NCBI GenBank assembly: GCA_026874595.1
Contig: CM049310.1
Location: forward strand, 44,173,058 to 44,237,057
From: Sipunculus nudus
Lineage: Eukaryota > Annelida > Sipuncula > Golfingiida > Sipunculidae
Length of the DNA: 64,000 nt
Direction: 5' to 3'
Part shown: one piece after another, positions 37,865 to 49,086 of the stretch
How the letters are laid out: every line of letters begins with the position of its first letter
Numbering within the stretch: the stretch's first letter is position 1
Translations under genes and position numbers: made by a program
Notes under the pieces: generated by a model
What the model was told of the DNA's origin: nothing
Databases searched by the model: none
The model's input: only the letters and a program-made list of their open reading frames with translations

Positions 37865-38206
37865 TATATTGCATGCTTACACGAAGAGGCAACGAAACTA
37901 ACGGACAATACAGATTGAGATGATAGGAGAATATAACTATTTCATGATGATATGACAATAAACTGTCAACCAAAGCTAAGGTTCGTGAATACGTTTAGCT
38001 CCTTTTGTCTTTGTTTACCTCATAAATTCGTGATGGACATATATTAATGGCATTTTGTTTGGCTATGAGTTTAACCTTTCATGTATTATATACATTTCCA
38101 TGTGCATGCATGGTCATCGGAGCCCCCGTGAATGTTTATCAAATTAGCAAGATTAACTAAGAACATCCAAAAGGTGAAGAAACTGAATTAGTGCATATCG
38201 CATACC

Positions 38207-38368
38207 TACGGTGGCTCGTATAGGACACAGAGAATTTTATTTTTATCTCGTTCCCCTGCGAGAGTATCTCGTTCCCATGCGACAGAATCTCGCATCGTTG
38301 GAACGCGATACTGTCGCGTGGGACGAGATGAAAGTAAATTTTTTGTGTGTCCTATAAGAGCCACCGTA
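38207..38368. mobile_element. 162-bp MITE with 6-bp target duplication
   Basis: The left end TACGGTGGCTCGTATAGGAC and the right end (reverse complement) TACGGTGGCTCTTATAGGAC differ at one base. Pairing continues inward, so nearly the whole element is self-complementary. CATACC flanks both ends directly (38201-38206 and 38369-38374). The interior holds a short tandem repeat: ATCTCGTTCCC(C/A)TGCGA twice on the left and related words inverted on the right. No coding capacity; superfamily not determined. Confidence 0.85.
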
Positions 38369-38374
38369 CATACC

Positions 38375-40515
38375 GAATACCTAAATAGTAAGACAAACCA
38401 CCTTATTGTGTGTCCAGGTTCATTGAAATAAAAGAAAAGCCCTTTAGATGTCTTGCGTATACCAACAGACACAGACACAGCATTGATCAAAACTATGATC
38501 AGTAAAGGAGTAACAAAAAAGTAAATCCGACAAATTAACATTAGACAAGAGCACTAGAAGTAAAATGAGGGTTTCGGCACAAATTAATCGGATAAAAACA
38601 CACAATAAACCGATATCACATTGACAAATGTATTTCAGTTAAAGCCTGGAAAAAAATTGCATACAATTTACAGTTTACAGATAATTAACAAAAAACGCCT
38701 ATCGATTAACATCAGAAGATGAAGTGAAACTTTCGGGAAGAACAGACTCATCAAACAAACATTGAAATTTAACTCTTTAATCCCCGGTTTAAGGATCATC
38801 GTGATATATCAAAAAGCAAGACACATTTCCCATTGTCCTCCTACATTCGAAACTAAGTGACGTTATACATGATTGAAACCAAGTCGTTCGAATTTATCAG
38901 CCGCTTAGCCAACATGACCTCGTCATTATCAAAATTTATTATTATACCGTGCATCGTCGGAAATCAAATCCTTACGACCTGCGCATGCGTGGACATCCCC
39001 ATTTCACCCAATATATGAATATCATTTTCAAGATCACGTTACATTCTCAATATCCCCACATAAAAACAAGCTTTAGCTTCCATTTGTTGTTCCAACATTG
39101 ACCTCGTTGTTCGAGGGTGATAAATATTTATAAAAATGTTTAATTCACATCTTTTAACATAACACACAAACTAACAATGGAACAAGACTTAGTTCGTAAG
39201 ATCCGTGGGTATTGACCATGAATAAAACTCTATTTGCATGCAGGTGAATCATAATTTGTTAAACCATGGAGGTTGTCATTTTAAAAATTTAACCTTGATT
39301 CCAAAATATGACTGTATTAGTTAATCTTCTTCTTTTTGACCGATGCAAACAGTTATTATTGGAACTATAATATTAATACATTATTTGGTTCGTCCCTCAG
39401 ACAACCAAAGGAACCTCGGAGGCCATTGTACCATGTACCTTGTAGGGTGGTTCGAAACATTTGATATTTGTATTAGCTGATTAAAAACAAGAAAGGACAA
39501 TCAATTTGGCGACACATGGGAAACTTCAGCTTATAACTGGTGTGTAGTCTATAACTTTATGGCTGAGAATTTTTGAAAAAAAGTCTTAATTTTGTAGTTG
39601 ACACCATGATTTCTGCTGTTGATAGTTTCCAAGCGTTGATACCCTTTCGTATCAGGATATATTAACCAATTAAAGATTAAGTGTATTACGGTGTTTTCAT
39701 AATTAAGTCCTTCCCTGTATTTAATGAAATAACAGTAATGAATGATAGCGACTGTCTGCGGCATGCGCAAAAAGGAAGCGGTTTGATGGATGATTGATGG
39801 TGAAGACGAATGCGTGGGGACATTCAAAAACAGCTTCTGTTTTCTATAAGCACAGTAATTGCAATCGTTTATTAGCATTGTCAAGTGGCCATAAAACTGA
39901 TCAAACATTCAGGAATCTTTGGCCTTAACCACATGCAATTTAGTCGCTTCTGCGTGTAGTTTCACGTACCATAGTCTGTTCCGCAAGCTTGCGTCCACCT
40001 GTTTTTCAGAGATAATTTTCTTAAAATGTTACATTCTTTTAAAGTTTTCTATAAAGCTGCATATGAAAGTTATAAGCTAGTATGGCAATCAAGATTATTA
40101 AACGTAATCTCACGTTTATGTCTTACAACTTCTTTTACTCCTTACAACTGACAGACGTGTAGCTGCATGAGTAGCCATCTTTGTTATATGTTGGAAAATG
40201 TAGACTAATTTTTTTAGAATTTTAGAATTAATTTTTAGAATAATATTGTTTCTTAAAACTGTGTAAGGTACGGTGTTTATTTCCCCTGTCTAACTTTCGG
40301 TTCATTAATCATCTATCCGTTAATGTAGCTAATATAAATATTTCCTAGCAAAAATTAAGTGGATATGACTTGATGAAACGGAAAGTAGTACGGCAGAATT
40401 CATTAAAAAAAACAATCCACGACTTTGGCGCTACCATATTCGACACTGTGATTATATCTCAGCTGGCATGCTGTTAACTTTTGTTTCTTCCTAAAGGATT
40501 GTACTTCTGTTAAAA
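38375..40515. other. No recognisable gene
   Basis: AT-rich sequence. The minus-strand frame 39549-39908 (119 codons, from ATG) is the longest here. Its Ile/Tyr/Phe-rich product resembles no family known to me and is within what AT-rich chance frames can reach. Confidence 0.5.
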
Positions 40516-40523
40516 AAGTAACA

Positions 40524-42150
40524 ACAGGGGAGGATTAAGGTTCCATGGGGCCCCTGGCCGTACATCAGTCAGGGGCCCTTTCATCATATTGATAATGTGT
40601 ATTCAAAAAGTACTGTTCTGAATTGTAATATTATTGACTTTCATCCTTATTATCATGTGAAATATTCAAGAAGTGCCACCACTCATGTGGTCGACATAAG
40701 TATTATTATAGTATTAGACAGCACGGTTGCTTTTTTGTAGCAAATAATCAATTTAGTCACTGAGATTTAGTGAACTCGCAAAATTATTAAAATGACGTAA
40801 AGCTAATGTTAATTAACTTTGAAGAGTCGAGACTAATGAAAAAATCATTAGAAGAACTATCCTATGAAAATACCAAACTTTCGCTGATCACGTTATATAT
40901 TGCAGGCCTATATTTGAAGACATCTTAACAGCAGCACGACTTCGATCCATTTGTTTATTCCGACCAGTGTAACGAATTGTATGACGTCTTTAAACAAATT
41001 TAATTCATACTGTTTGTAAAATAAGCTGTGGAAATCTAGCGTTTAGTCTTTGGAGTGAATTTTTAACTAACACCTTTTTACATTGTATGTCTTTGTACAA
41101 CTTTCTCTGGGCATTTATATTCCCCCCCCCCCTTAAAACCACATGCAAAACAGATACAGACCACAGGATCACGCTTGCTAGTATACTGACTTGACCAGCA
41201 AAATCATTGTACAAAACTGGGGCGGATCCGGGATTTAGGAAAAGGAGGGGTCCAACCCAGGGGCACTAGTGACAAAACCTAAAAAACGTCCCCCGGTCCA
41301 GAAAAGGGGGTCCATGCTATGATTTTGGTCTTAAACCCTTAAAAAGGGTTGCGGTGGCTGAAAAAAAAAAAGGGGGGGGGGGGGGTCCGGTCCCCTTGAC
41401 CCTCCCTGTGGACCCGCTTCTGTATGGTATATATGGGTTCAATGTCTGTATCTGATGTGTATTAGAGGTTTCGTGGAACAATGGGGGTACATATGGTGTT
41501 ATATTTCTAACCTGAATCGCAATCAATGAATTTCAATTAAGATTGATTGCAGGTTATCTTTCCAAGAGGTTTAAGCCCAACAAGACAATGTACGAGGTAG
41601 GGGGCCTATTAACAATTATTTTACAGCTTTTAGGGGCATCACGAGAATGAAGTGGTGAACTTTCGGTTTTTGTGAAATTAATATGACTAGCGGTATACCA
41701 ATAATTTTGACACGCGCCATGTGAGTTTTAGTGTTTACGCAAAATGTAAGCCCCATGAGCGGTTTCGATAAACTATCAAATGCACATGCCAGGGTTTGAT
41801 AAGGGCACGGGGAGGCGGTACGAAAATTCCCCGAGAAAGCGTCTACATAGGGGGGTTCTAAAAGGCGGAGAGAGTTTGGTGGCAATTATCGACAAAGTTT
41901 AATATCGCTTTAATATCCAATATTAAAAAATATATTGTAATAACCACACCCAAATCATCAAATCACACCCAAAAGATCTCAGTACCACAGGTCTAGTTAT
42001 CTAAGCATAAGCATTCCTCCGTCCACATAAAGGCAATCTAGAAGTGAAATTATTTTTATAGCTATTTTTTTAAACTAATTTCCAGGAGGCCTCCTCAATA
42101 CCCGGGGCCCCTGGCTGCAGTCCACTCAGCCATCGCCTTAACCCGCCTAT
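40524..42150. mobile_element. hAT-like non-autonomous element
   Basis: The left end ACAGGGGAGGATTAAGG and the right end (reverse complement) ATAGGCGGGTTAAGG form short imperfect TIRs. The flanks AAGTAACA (40516-40523) and AAATAACA (42151-42158) match at 7 of 8 bases, the 8-bp duplication length of hAT elements. A GGGGCCCCTGGC word occurs near both ends (about 40547 and 42101). No transposase domain is readable. A GGATCC MITE (41217-41422) is nested inside. Confidence 0.65.
41217..41422. mobile_element. GGATCC-ended MITE-like repeat, copy 3 (nested)
   Basis: It starts CTGGGGCGGATCCGGGATTT and ends GACCCGCTTCTG, with AAGGGTTGCGGTGGCTGAAAA next to a 13-14 base G run. That last word is shared with copy 4 (AAGGTTGCAGCGGCTGAAAA at about 50912). 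It sits inside the hAT-like element, so it inserted later. Confidence 0.75.
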
Positions 42151-42158
42151 AAATAACA

Positions 42159-43285
42159 ACATTTATTACAATTTTAACATTTATGTATTTCTATTAATTG
42201 TATTTAGAAATTTATTTGAACCATTTTGAGAACGTCTGTGTCTGTTTCCCGACCAGTCTTCCAAGGTTAATAACACGTGCACAAAAACAACCACGCATAT
42301 ACGGTCAGTCGCTTGAGCTGAACGTGAATGATATAAACTTGAAAGCGCCCTACAGGAAATAATTAAAAATCTCAATATATTCAGCACATTGGTTCATTTA
42401 ATTCCTAGACTTTTAAAACGGTCAATTTCCAGTCTGTCAGATATCAAAGTACGGTAAATCAAGCTGGTAATATATACAGTTACCGTATACCTGCAAGATG
42501 GTTAGGAAATGGTATTTTTGTTCAGAATATTGCAGAGGGTAGATATAAAATCAGGTTTGCACTAAATCTGCTCGATGATACTTTTTGATTTCTTGAAATC
42601 AGATAACCGACAAAAACAGTTCATTCTTTATAAATTGATAACGTAAATTATTAAATTTTTAACAATCTTTAATCAATTCTTCTTCTTCTTCTTCTTCACA
42701 CCTCTCCCCGAAAAATTAGACCACTTAATTGCAGCAATTAATATCATGTTTGTTAGGATATCAAAATTGTCTAATGAACATGTGTAAACATTGTCTTATT
42801 TTTTTTCTTATTATTTTACAGTTTGGGATTTCTTATCCTGTTTTACTTACATTTTAAATTGCTTTACTTGAGATATTTGAGTTGAAATCATTTATTTTAT
42901 ATAATGCTTAAGTTTTAATGTAAACAAAACATTAATTTGTTAAAATTTCAGCCTTAAAAGGCTTCCAATTTAAGATGCACAAAAATAAAAAAAAATGCTT
43001 CTAACTCAGTATGGTGAAATTTCTTTTGTAAAGATAAATTGCTGAGAAATATCCATTTAAATTTAGAATATATAATAAATTACACTCAGCGTTAGGGAAT
43101 CCAAAAGTTTTTATATTTCACACTGTAGAGAATATATTTATTTCAGAATATGTACATGACAAACTGTACCAGATGAACAGTAATCTCAAGGAAACACTGA
43201 AACAAAACTTAAACATATTCTGAGGACGGTTCTGTGACCTTGGTCATGCATAATGTAGGCCATTGAACATGTTGGATGGTGGTTT
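42159..43285. other. No recognisable gene
   Basis: AT-rich sequence containing a (TTC)n tract at 42678-42697. Nothing else supported. Confidence 0.5.
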
Positions 43286-43289
43286 TCTT

Positions 43290-43612
43290 ATTAACAATGC
43301 CAAGGGGCGGAGCTTATGTTTTTGCAGGCGTTGGTTTATCTGTTTATCTGTTTAACTTAATGTCTGTCTTTTTGTCTCTTAGCAACATTACTAGAAAGTT
43401 ATTAACGGATTTTGATGAAATTTTCAGGATAGCTCGGCAATGATACTTGGAACAAATGAATTTAATAGTTATTTTACGGGGGATCCGAACCACTATCTTA
43501 ATCTAGGAATTTTTTAAAGGAAAAATGCTGCTGCATTACTGACAATGACATTTGATTGTAATGAGCTGTCTTGGCGAAGGTCTGCGCTCTCTGAGTGCTA
43601 TTCTATTTTCTT
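43290..43612 (+). repeat. Dispersed repeat with TTAACGGATTTTGATGAAAT core
   Basis: Successive words include CTGTCTTTTTGTCTCTTAGC, AAAGTTATTAACGG, TTTTGATGAAATTTTCAGG, GGGGGATCCGAACCAC, GGAATTTTTTAAAGG and CGAAGGTCTGCGCTCTCTGA. I recognise this string as a pattern that recurs as an interspersed repeat in many invertebrate genomes. Short frames in it are not genes. The family name and boundaries are not certain. Confidence 0.6.
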
Positions 43613-43838
43613 GGATTAATTTCATCTTGTGGATTCAGTGCTATAGGTATGACAATATTTATCGTTAGATAATCGGCGGAATCCATCTTTCAGTCAAATA
43701 AGGACTGGAAAATAACGTACTAGCTTACATGTACAACAATGATCACGGGTAAAATCTGCGATCACATGGATCAGTAGAAAATATAGTCCACCGGTTATAA
43801 CACAATCATTTTTATATTGCAGGTGCATGGTTCTTTGC

Positions 43839-44945
43839 AGCCGTGACAACCCGACTCCGTAGGCAATGATAATTGGGCTGGTAAGCCTACTTAAGTAGTG
43901 ATACAAGCAATATCGAGGAATGCATCGCAGTGGTCTTCCATCATGTTACATTTATATTGTGGTAAACCACCCATAATCTTAACATTACGCTACAAATAAG
44001 GCAATAAGGCAAGAGAATACATGTGAACCCACAACCCAAACTGAAACCGCGTCTCTATGGTAACGAGTCATTTCCTGCATCGTTGGCTGCGTCTAGTAAC
44101 CCGTGCGAGACTAGCCCGAACATTCAGATTCCATTCAGGAATGAAGTCCGAACACCTGCTGGTGAGAGTTTGCCCTCTTATTGGACCACAACGCCAAAAG
44201 GAATCATATGCAAATTAACAGGGGGATCTATGAAAATTACCTAAAAACACCCAAATATGGTCCCCTTCATAAATAGGCCAGGGACAGACCCTCCTCAGCC
44301 TTCCCAGCATGCCGTGCCAGGCTGTTAACAAGAGCTAATGGATTAAGCCATTGTCTTTTTTTTATAGAGTTAGTGTCAATAATTGTATACATACTGAATA
44401 TTTAAATTACAATTTATATATCAAATTAGTCAACACAACTCTATTATGTATAATATGAAGGCGTTGTTGCATGAACTCTCACTGAACGCCGAATATCGTG
44501 GTCTGAACCACTTTGGTCAGATCTAAACAAGCTTTAGAGGGTAAACTCTCCAACTTAGGAGCAAACAAGAAAGAACAAACAGAGCTGTTTTCGTTACAGA
44601 CCTGTAGCTAGTGCGAGCCATGCCTTCATTCATGCGGTCAGATATGAAACAAACATACGGAGGGGTTTACCAATATGTTGTGTTAAAACGGAACGTTTCT
44701 CGCTCATGTTTGGTGTTGTTAGAAATTACATTTTAATATGCTAACAATAAGTCTGGCTAATGTCAATTGACAAGTGTACCAGTAGGGTTTGTCAAAAAGG
44801 ATCAAAAAATATATTTCCTCACGGGGCTTTCTAATGCGTTCCTCTGACCTAGATGTAAAGGCACTCTGACAGCCAGTATCTGGTCGTTATGTCAGAGGGC
44901 TGATATGGCGCTGGGTTCTTTGGCGAAACGATGTTATATCTAAAT
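43839..44945 (-). mobile_element. Repeat family R3, copy 2, interrupted
   Basis: An inverted copy of 31440-32044. The similarity starts at AGCCGTGACAACCCGAC (43839) and runs to about 44945 with one interruption, the 501-bp insert at 44110-44610. Removing the insert and one copy of its 7-bp duplication restores the alignment to copy 1 at CCCGTGCGAGCCATGC. Confidence 0.78.
44110..44610. mobile_element. 501-bp insertion nested in R3 copy 2
   Basis: It is flanked by GTGCGAG on both sides (44103-44109, 44611-44617). R3 copy 1 has this word once, so it is a target-site duplication. The insert begins ACTAGCCCG and ends CTGTAGCTA; with a 5-bp duplication instead, the termini would be ACTAGC/GCTAGT. 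Inside, GTGAGAGTTTGCCCTCT (about 44161) and its near complement AGAGGGTAAACTCTCC (about 44535) form a subterminal inverted repeat. No protein is encoded. Class undetermined. Confidence 0.8.
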
Positions 44946-45400
44946 GAATCATGTATATCCATGGAAAAATTGCAGCAGTTATCGCAAATGGGTTTTGTTC
45001 CTAAATCATGTTTGGGCGATGTTAGGCGGAAAAGAACAAACTGAATAAATAATCAAACACTGAATTGCTAAAATAAAAGGAATAATAACAAATATCATGA
45101 AAATATACTTTTAATGTGTGAGGGTGTAAGTTGTCTATGGTTGCATTCTATTATGTGGGATAATATATTGCCAGTGTAACATATCCCGTAATTTCATCTG
45201 TCTAGACGCAAGGTAAACAGAATAAAAGCAAAGTCACAGTGCTCATCAGGTCGCTATATTTCTTTCTGAACATTGATTTAGGATCTTATTGGTTACGCTT
45301 ATGTTTTTACGTGGGTGTCGTGTTACAAGATTTTAATAGCGTAAAGAGAAATGTACGTTCATCGGTCTAGAGAATGGATAAATTGCCGTGATGGATTTCA

Positions 45401-45401
<1 letters not shown>

Positions 45402-45442
<41 letters not shown>
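45402..45442. repeat. (TA)n microsatellite
   Basis: About 20 TA units. The 44946-45401 stretch before it shows nothing recognisable. Confidence 0.96.
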
Positions 45443-45445
<3 letters not shown>

Positions 45446-45629
45446 TACGTTAAGGCGGCGTCATAACCAAAATATGTTACTCTCAACAACATTGTTATTA
45501 TATACGGAGCTGAAATGTAAAAAAAATCTTTTTTTTGTGTGTATCTGTGGAAGAGTCACGTGTCTCCTTCATAGTTCTGATGAGCAATACCTCCATGTTA
45601 TACATTTTAAATATAATATGAATTTAATA

Positions 45630-46802
45630 GAGGTGCGGACCGAACCGGACAACCCCCTGATGGTCTGGTCCATCACTTAAGCTGTCCGGCCCTGGTCCGG
45701 TCTATCTGCAGGTTGTCCGGTCCAATGGGTGGACCGGTCCAAGTGGTCAGGTCCATTCATCAAAATATCATTAAAATTAAAATAAAACTCTATTTCTTTT
45801 AATTCTGCGTTTGTTCTACATTATTTTTTCATAACATATATTTTTTTTTCAAATATTTTTCTAAACCGAATATCATACACAGCAAAACGTGCAATAAGTG
45901 TAATATTATATTCTATACTTGTATCGAAAGATCTGCATTTGAATTTTTGATGACAAATTTAAGTCACAATCTTTGGAAATAATTTTACAACAGTGGAATT
46001 TATATGTGACTGTGTGGAGCATGGTGGTTAGAATATATATAAAAATCAAATTATGCAGGGTGGGGCGAGCTGATTTAAACAAAATGCTGGGCGAGTATGG
46101 ATGCGGGCTGGCATAAGCTGATTAATTATGTAGTGGATTAAGTGTGAATTGTTATATAGAAAACATATTTATCTAATGTGCAGAGTGGGCGGGCTGATTC
46201 AAAGAATTTTCTATGCGGGGTGGATGCAGATTGACATTAGCTGATTATTTGTGTAGTGCTCTAAATGCGATTTGATATAGAAAACTCATTAATCTAATGT
46301 TACTGATTTAATATATAGAATATATTTAATGTATTCAAGGTATAGAAATTGTTCTCATTATACTGTGATACACGGTGATACAGACAAAAAGTATCACTAT
46401 GGCACAGCAGGGGACAACGATCTAATGCTGAACATGCATGTCACTTCAATTATAAGTTAATAACCAAAAATGACCCATACAATTACTCAAAGAGTAAAAA
46501 TATATAAAAAAATTACACGTATATATAATTATACTTTCGCAGCTGCAATTGCTTTAAATACATTTTATATAGCTAAAGAGTCTTTATTTGAGAGGTTAAT
46601 TACCCTTTGTTCATAACACGATTTGTTGGTTGAAACTCAATCCTTAGAGTCATCTTTTTAGCTTGAAACTTGAAACATTAGGTAAAGCGGTCCGAACCGG
46701 TCCGTTCCAGGGATAAGCCGTCCGGGATTTTGTGTTGGCGGTCCGATCAGGTCCGCCAACAATTTTGGACCAGATCGGTCCAAGCAGTCTGGTCCGCACC
46801 TC
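45630..46802. mobile_element. hAT-like element with GGTCC-rich subterminal clusters
   Basis: It starts GAGGTGCGGACC and ends GGTCCGCACCTC, a perfect 12-bp terminal inverted repeat. The flanks ATTTAATA (45622-45629) and TTTTTATA (46803-46810) match at 6 of 8, compatible with a decayed 8-bp hAT duplication. About 130 bases inside the left end and 115 inside the right end are packed with GGTCC/GGACC/CCGGTCC words, while the interior is AT-rich. Clustered subterminal repeats are where hAT transposases bind. No transposase frame. The interior also has a 123-bp tandem duplication. Confidence 0.75.
46056..46299 (+). repeat. About 123-bp tandem duplication inside the hAT-like element
   Basis: Unit 1 (46056-46178) and unit 2 (46179-46299) both start GCAG(G/A)GTGGG, contain GGCTG, GCTGATTA, TGTGTAGTG-like and TATAGAAAAC words, and end ATCTAATGT. 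Moderate divergence indicates an old duplication. Confidence 0.8.
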
Positions 46803-47167
46803 TTTTTATAAGGAGAATCAGTGTCGTAAGTATTATTAAAATACTGCGTAACAAAGTTTCAAGTCATACAATCTTCTTAGGAGTATTTAAATAGGTGTAC
46901 TTGACCATATTCTCTGATATATTCATTTGGTAATTCTTGTACTGTCTTAATTAACCTGAAAAAGGTTTTACTGGGATGTTTGCAGGATTCACTTTCAGAA
47001 CAAGCGTAAATGAGCGTATGAGTAAGAAAAAAAAAAAGAAATTCTTGACTTTAAGAGCCACCCCTCAGGTCTCCCTCGTAAACTTGAACACAAACATCAA
47101 AAAGAGGTGAAAGCAAAAATCATCCAGCTTTAGCAACTGATGACACTAATTCCAGTTTTCCCCTCAG

Positions 47168-47249
47168 GCTTTGTGCTTCGCTAAATGAACACCAGGCGGC
47201 GCTGAGATGCAGAAGCGGTATTGCCGAAATTAATAATGAAGACCTCGAG
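47168..47249 (+). CDS. Candidate internal exon, unknown protein
   Basis: A strong acceptor-like CAGTTTTCCCCTCAG ends at 47167, and a donor GAG then GTGAAT follows 47249. One frame (starting after the first base) is open through all 82 bases and reads protein-like (LCASLNEHQAALRC..., ending NNEDLE). The segment is less AT-rich than its surroundings. No partner exons or known domain were found. Chance coincidence of the two sites is possible. Confidence 0.25.
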
Positions 47250-48019
47250 GTGAATTCTAGGTCAGTGATATAAAATGTAAAACATATCATGAGACGTATC
47301 AACGATACTGATATATAGACCAAGGAATTACTGATTCAGTAAAGTTCTTTTAAAAGAATTCCTTATAAAGGTAGCAAAAGTATAACTATCAACTCAAGTA
47401 AACTTGCAGAAAAACACTCGCGTATTACCTCCCAAATGTCTTTCAGAATGTTTCATAAACCTGTCAACAGAAAACTATTACGACAGCCGAGAAAAAAAAA
47501 AACGTCGCCATGATGAGTGTACCTAGTGCTTGTCTCGAAATGTATTTATACATGATTAACAAGTCGCGAAATACTAGCAGTATACGCTGTAATTTCTCAA
47601 TGAAGGCGTGATAAGTTGCAGAGTCACCATTATTTTATTAATATATAAAAGCTTCATATGAAGTTTTTCTCTGTCGAGCCACACTTCAGATTATTGCTGA
47701 CAAGTTCTGGCACAAATCTGGTATACATTATAATAATATCGTATATGACGAGTTTTCCTTGGATCGAGTTCGCTTGCTAGGTATTTATTTTGAAGGAATT
47801 CAACTAGCTATCTTAAGCATGTCATTAATAAAAAATGAATTATAAAATAAAAATGAACTTCAGTCATTCTAATTTTGTAGAGCATGGTCATCTTAGTGAC
47901 ATTTTTTTTATTTCAATTAAAAGTTGACATGATGAAAACTAAATTGAAAATATAATGGAACTATCAGAATAGCTCCATTTAGCCCATATATTATTATTTT
48001 ATTCCTGTTGTATTCCTGA

Positions 48020-48268
48020 CTTGGAGGTTGTTCGTCCGAGACGAGTTTTTCAAGGGCTGAGTACACCTATTTGGCTGATAGATGCCACTGCGACAAAGTC
48101 CCCGCAAAAGTTTTTCCAAATTTGGTCAAATTCTTAAAAGATTTATTTTTTGAAAAATATGAAAAATTAGCCCCTCAAGAGCAATTTTGTCGTAGATCCC
48201 GACGCTTCAAGAACACAGGTGGATATCTGAGATATGTGGTCATAGAGGAGTTACATGACAATAACTAA
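48020..48268 (+). CDS. Candidate exon or pseudogene fragment, unknown protein
   Basis: A frame open from 48020 to TAA 48266-48268 with no in-frame ATG, so any real protein would need an upstream exon. The second half reads as charged, ordinary protein (DKVPAKVFPNLVKFLKDLFF, then KLAPQEQFCRRSRRFKNTGG). Family not recognised; it could be a transposon-protein scrap. Confidence 0.22.
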   Translation, partial: LGGCSSETSFSRAEYTYLADRCHCDKVPAKVFPNLVKFLKDLFFEKYEKLAPQEQFCRRSRRFKNTGGYLRYVVIEELHDNN

Positions 48269-48752
48269 GTGCCTGCACCTTCATATATAATTAAGACTAC
48301 AGTCACGTACTGCAAAATATTTTTATACTTCGTTAATTTTTCTACACCTGGTGTTATACGAATAGAACTCAAGATTAGGAAAAAAGAAAATAATGGATAC
48401 TGCAAGAGCAAAGATTATGTAAGTAAAATAATACACGATTCATTGAAAAGGTGTTTAGCGATATCTTCCATGGAAAGTTATCTGGGACAGAAAGAGTAAA
48501 TGATGAACATCTCGACCGGGCAATTTGTGCAAAGCCCATGTGTCAGTAACCTCGAGTGGTAAGGCTATACTTACATACATTTGCCCTAGAAGAAGACTAC
48601 ACGCGTGCCTTATGTAATAAAACGATAATTAGTCTGCGGAGATTTTATTTATTTTCTAGGCGGGGGCTGTGGCGTGTACGTTAACATATCGGGAAACTGC
48701 AAAATACACAACCAGACTAGTACCCTGTCACACCAGCAGGCATTTGCAATTA

Positions 48753-49083
48753 AGGAGTGTTTCCATGTGCGCGTATATGAGTATGTGCGTAAACGCGTAA
48801 AAAATATGTGTGTTTCCATGTGCGCGTATATGCGGGAACTGGCAGAGGTATATATTTGTACAGTGGATCCACGAAAAAAACATGGTGAAGTGACGTCATT
48901 ATACGTTGAATCCCTGAGTTCACGCAGACCCTATGCGTGAAAATTGCTCCTGTGGAGATTTTGCCGCACATTCGCATATACGCTGACGTCATGACGGACC
49001 CATGGAAACACCCAAGTTACAAAATCATATGAGCGATTTTTCACGCATATACGCATATATACGCGCACATGGAAACGACCCCT
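48753..49083. mobile_element. Harbinger-like MITE with doubled ends
   Basis: The left end AGGAGTGTTTCCATGTGCGC and the right end (reverse complement) AGGGGTCGTTTCCATGTGCG share a CATGTGCGCGTATAT block and further similarity inward. TTA flanks both sides (48750-48752, 49084-49086), the 3-bp duplication type of PIF/Harbinger elements. A second copy of the terminal word lies inside each end: GTGTTTCCATGTGCGCG at about 48810 and CATGGAAACACCC at about 49001. So the element looks like one end-pair nested in another. No coding capacity. Confidence 0.8.
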
Positions 49084-49086
49084 TTA

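Noticed and set aside
39549-39908. 119-codon minus-strand ORF from ATG
   Set aside because: Aromatic/Ile-rich with no motif; within the range of chance frames in AT-rich DNA.
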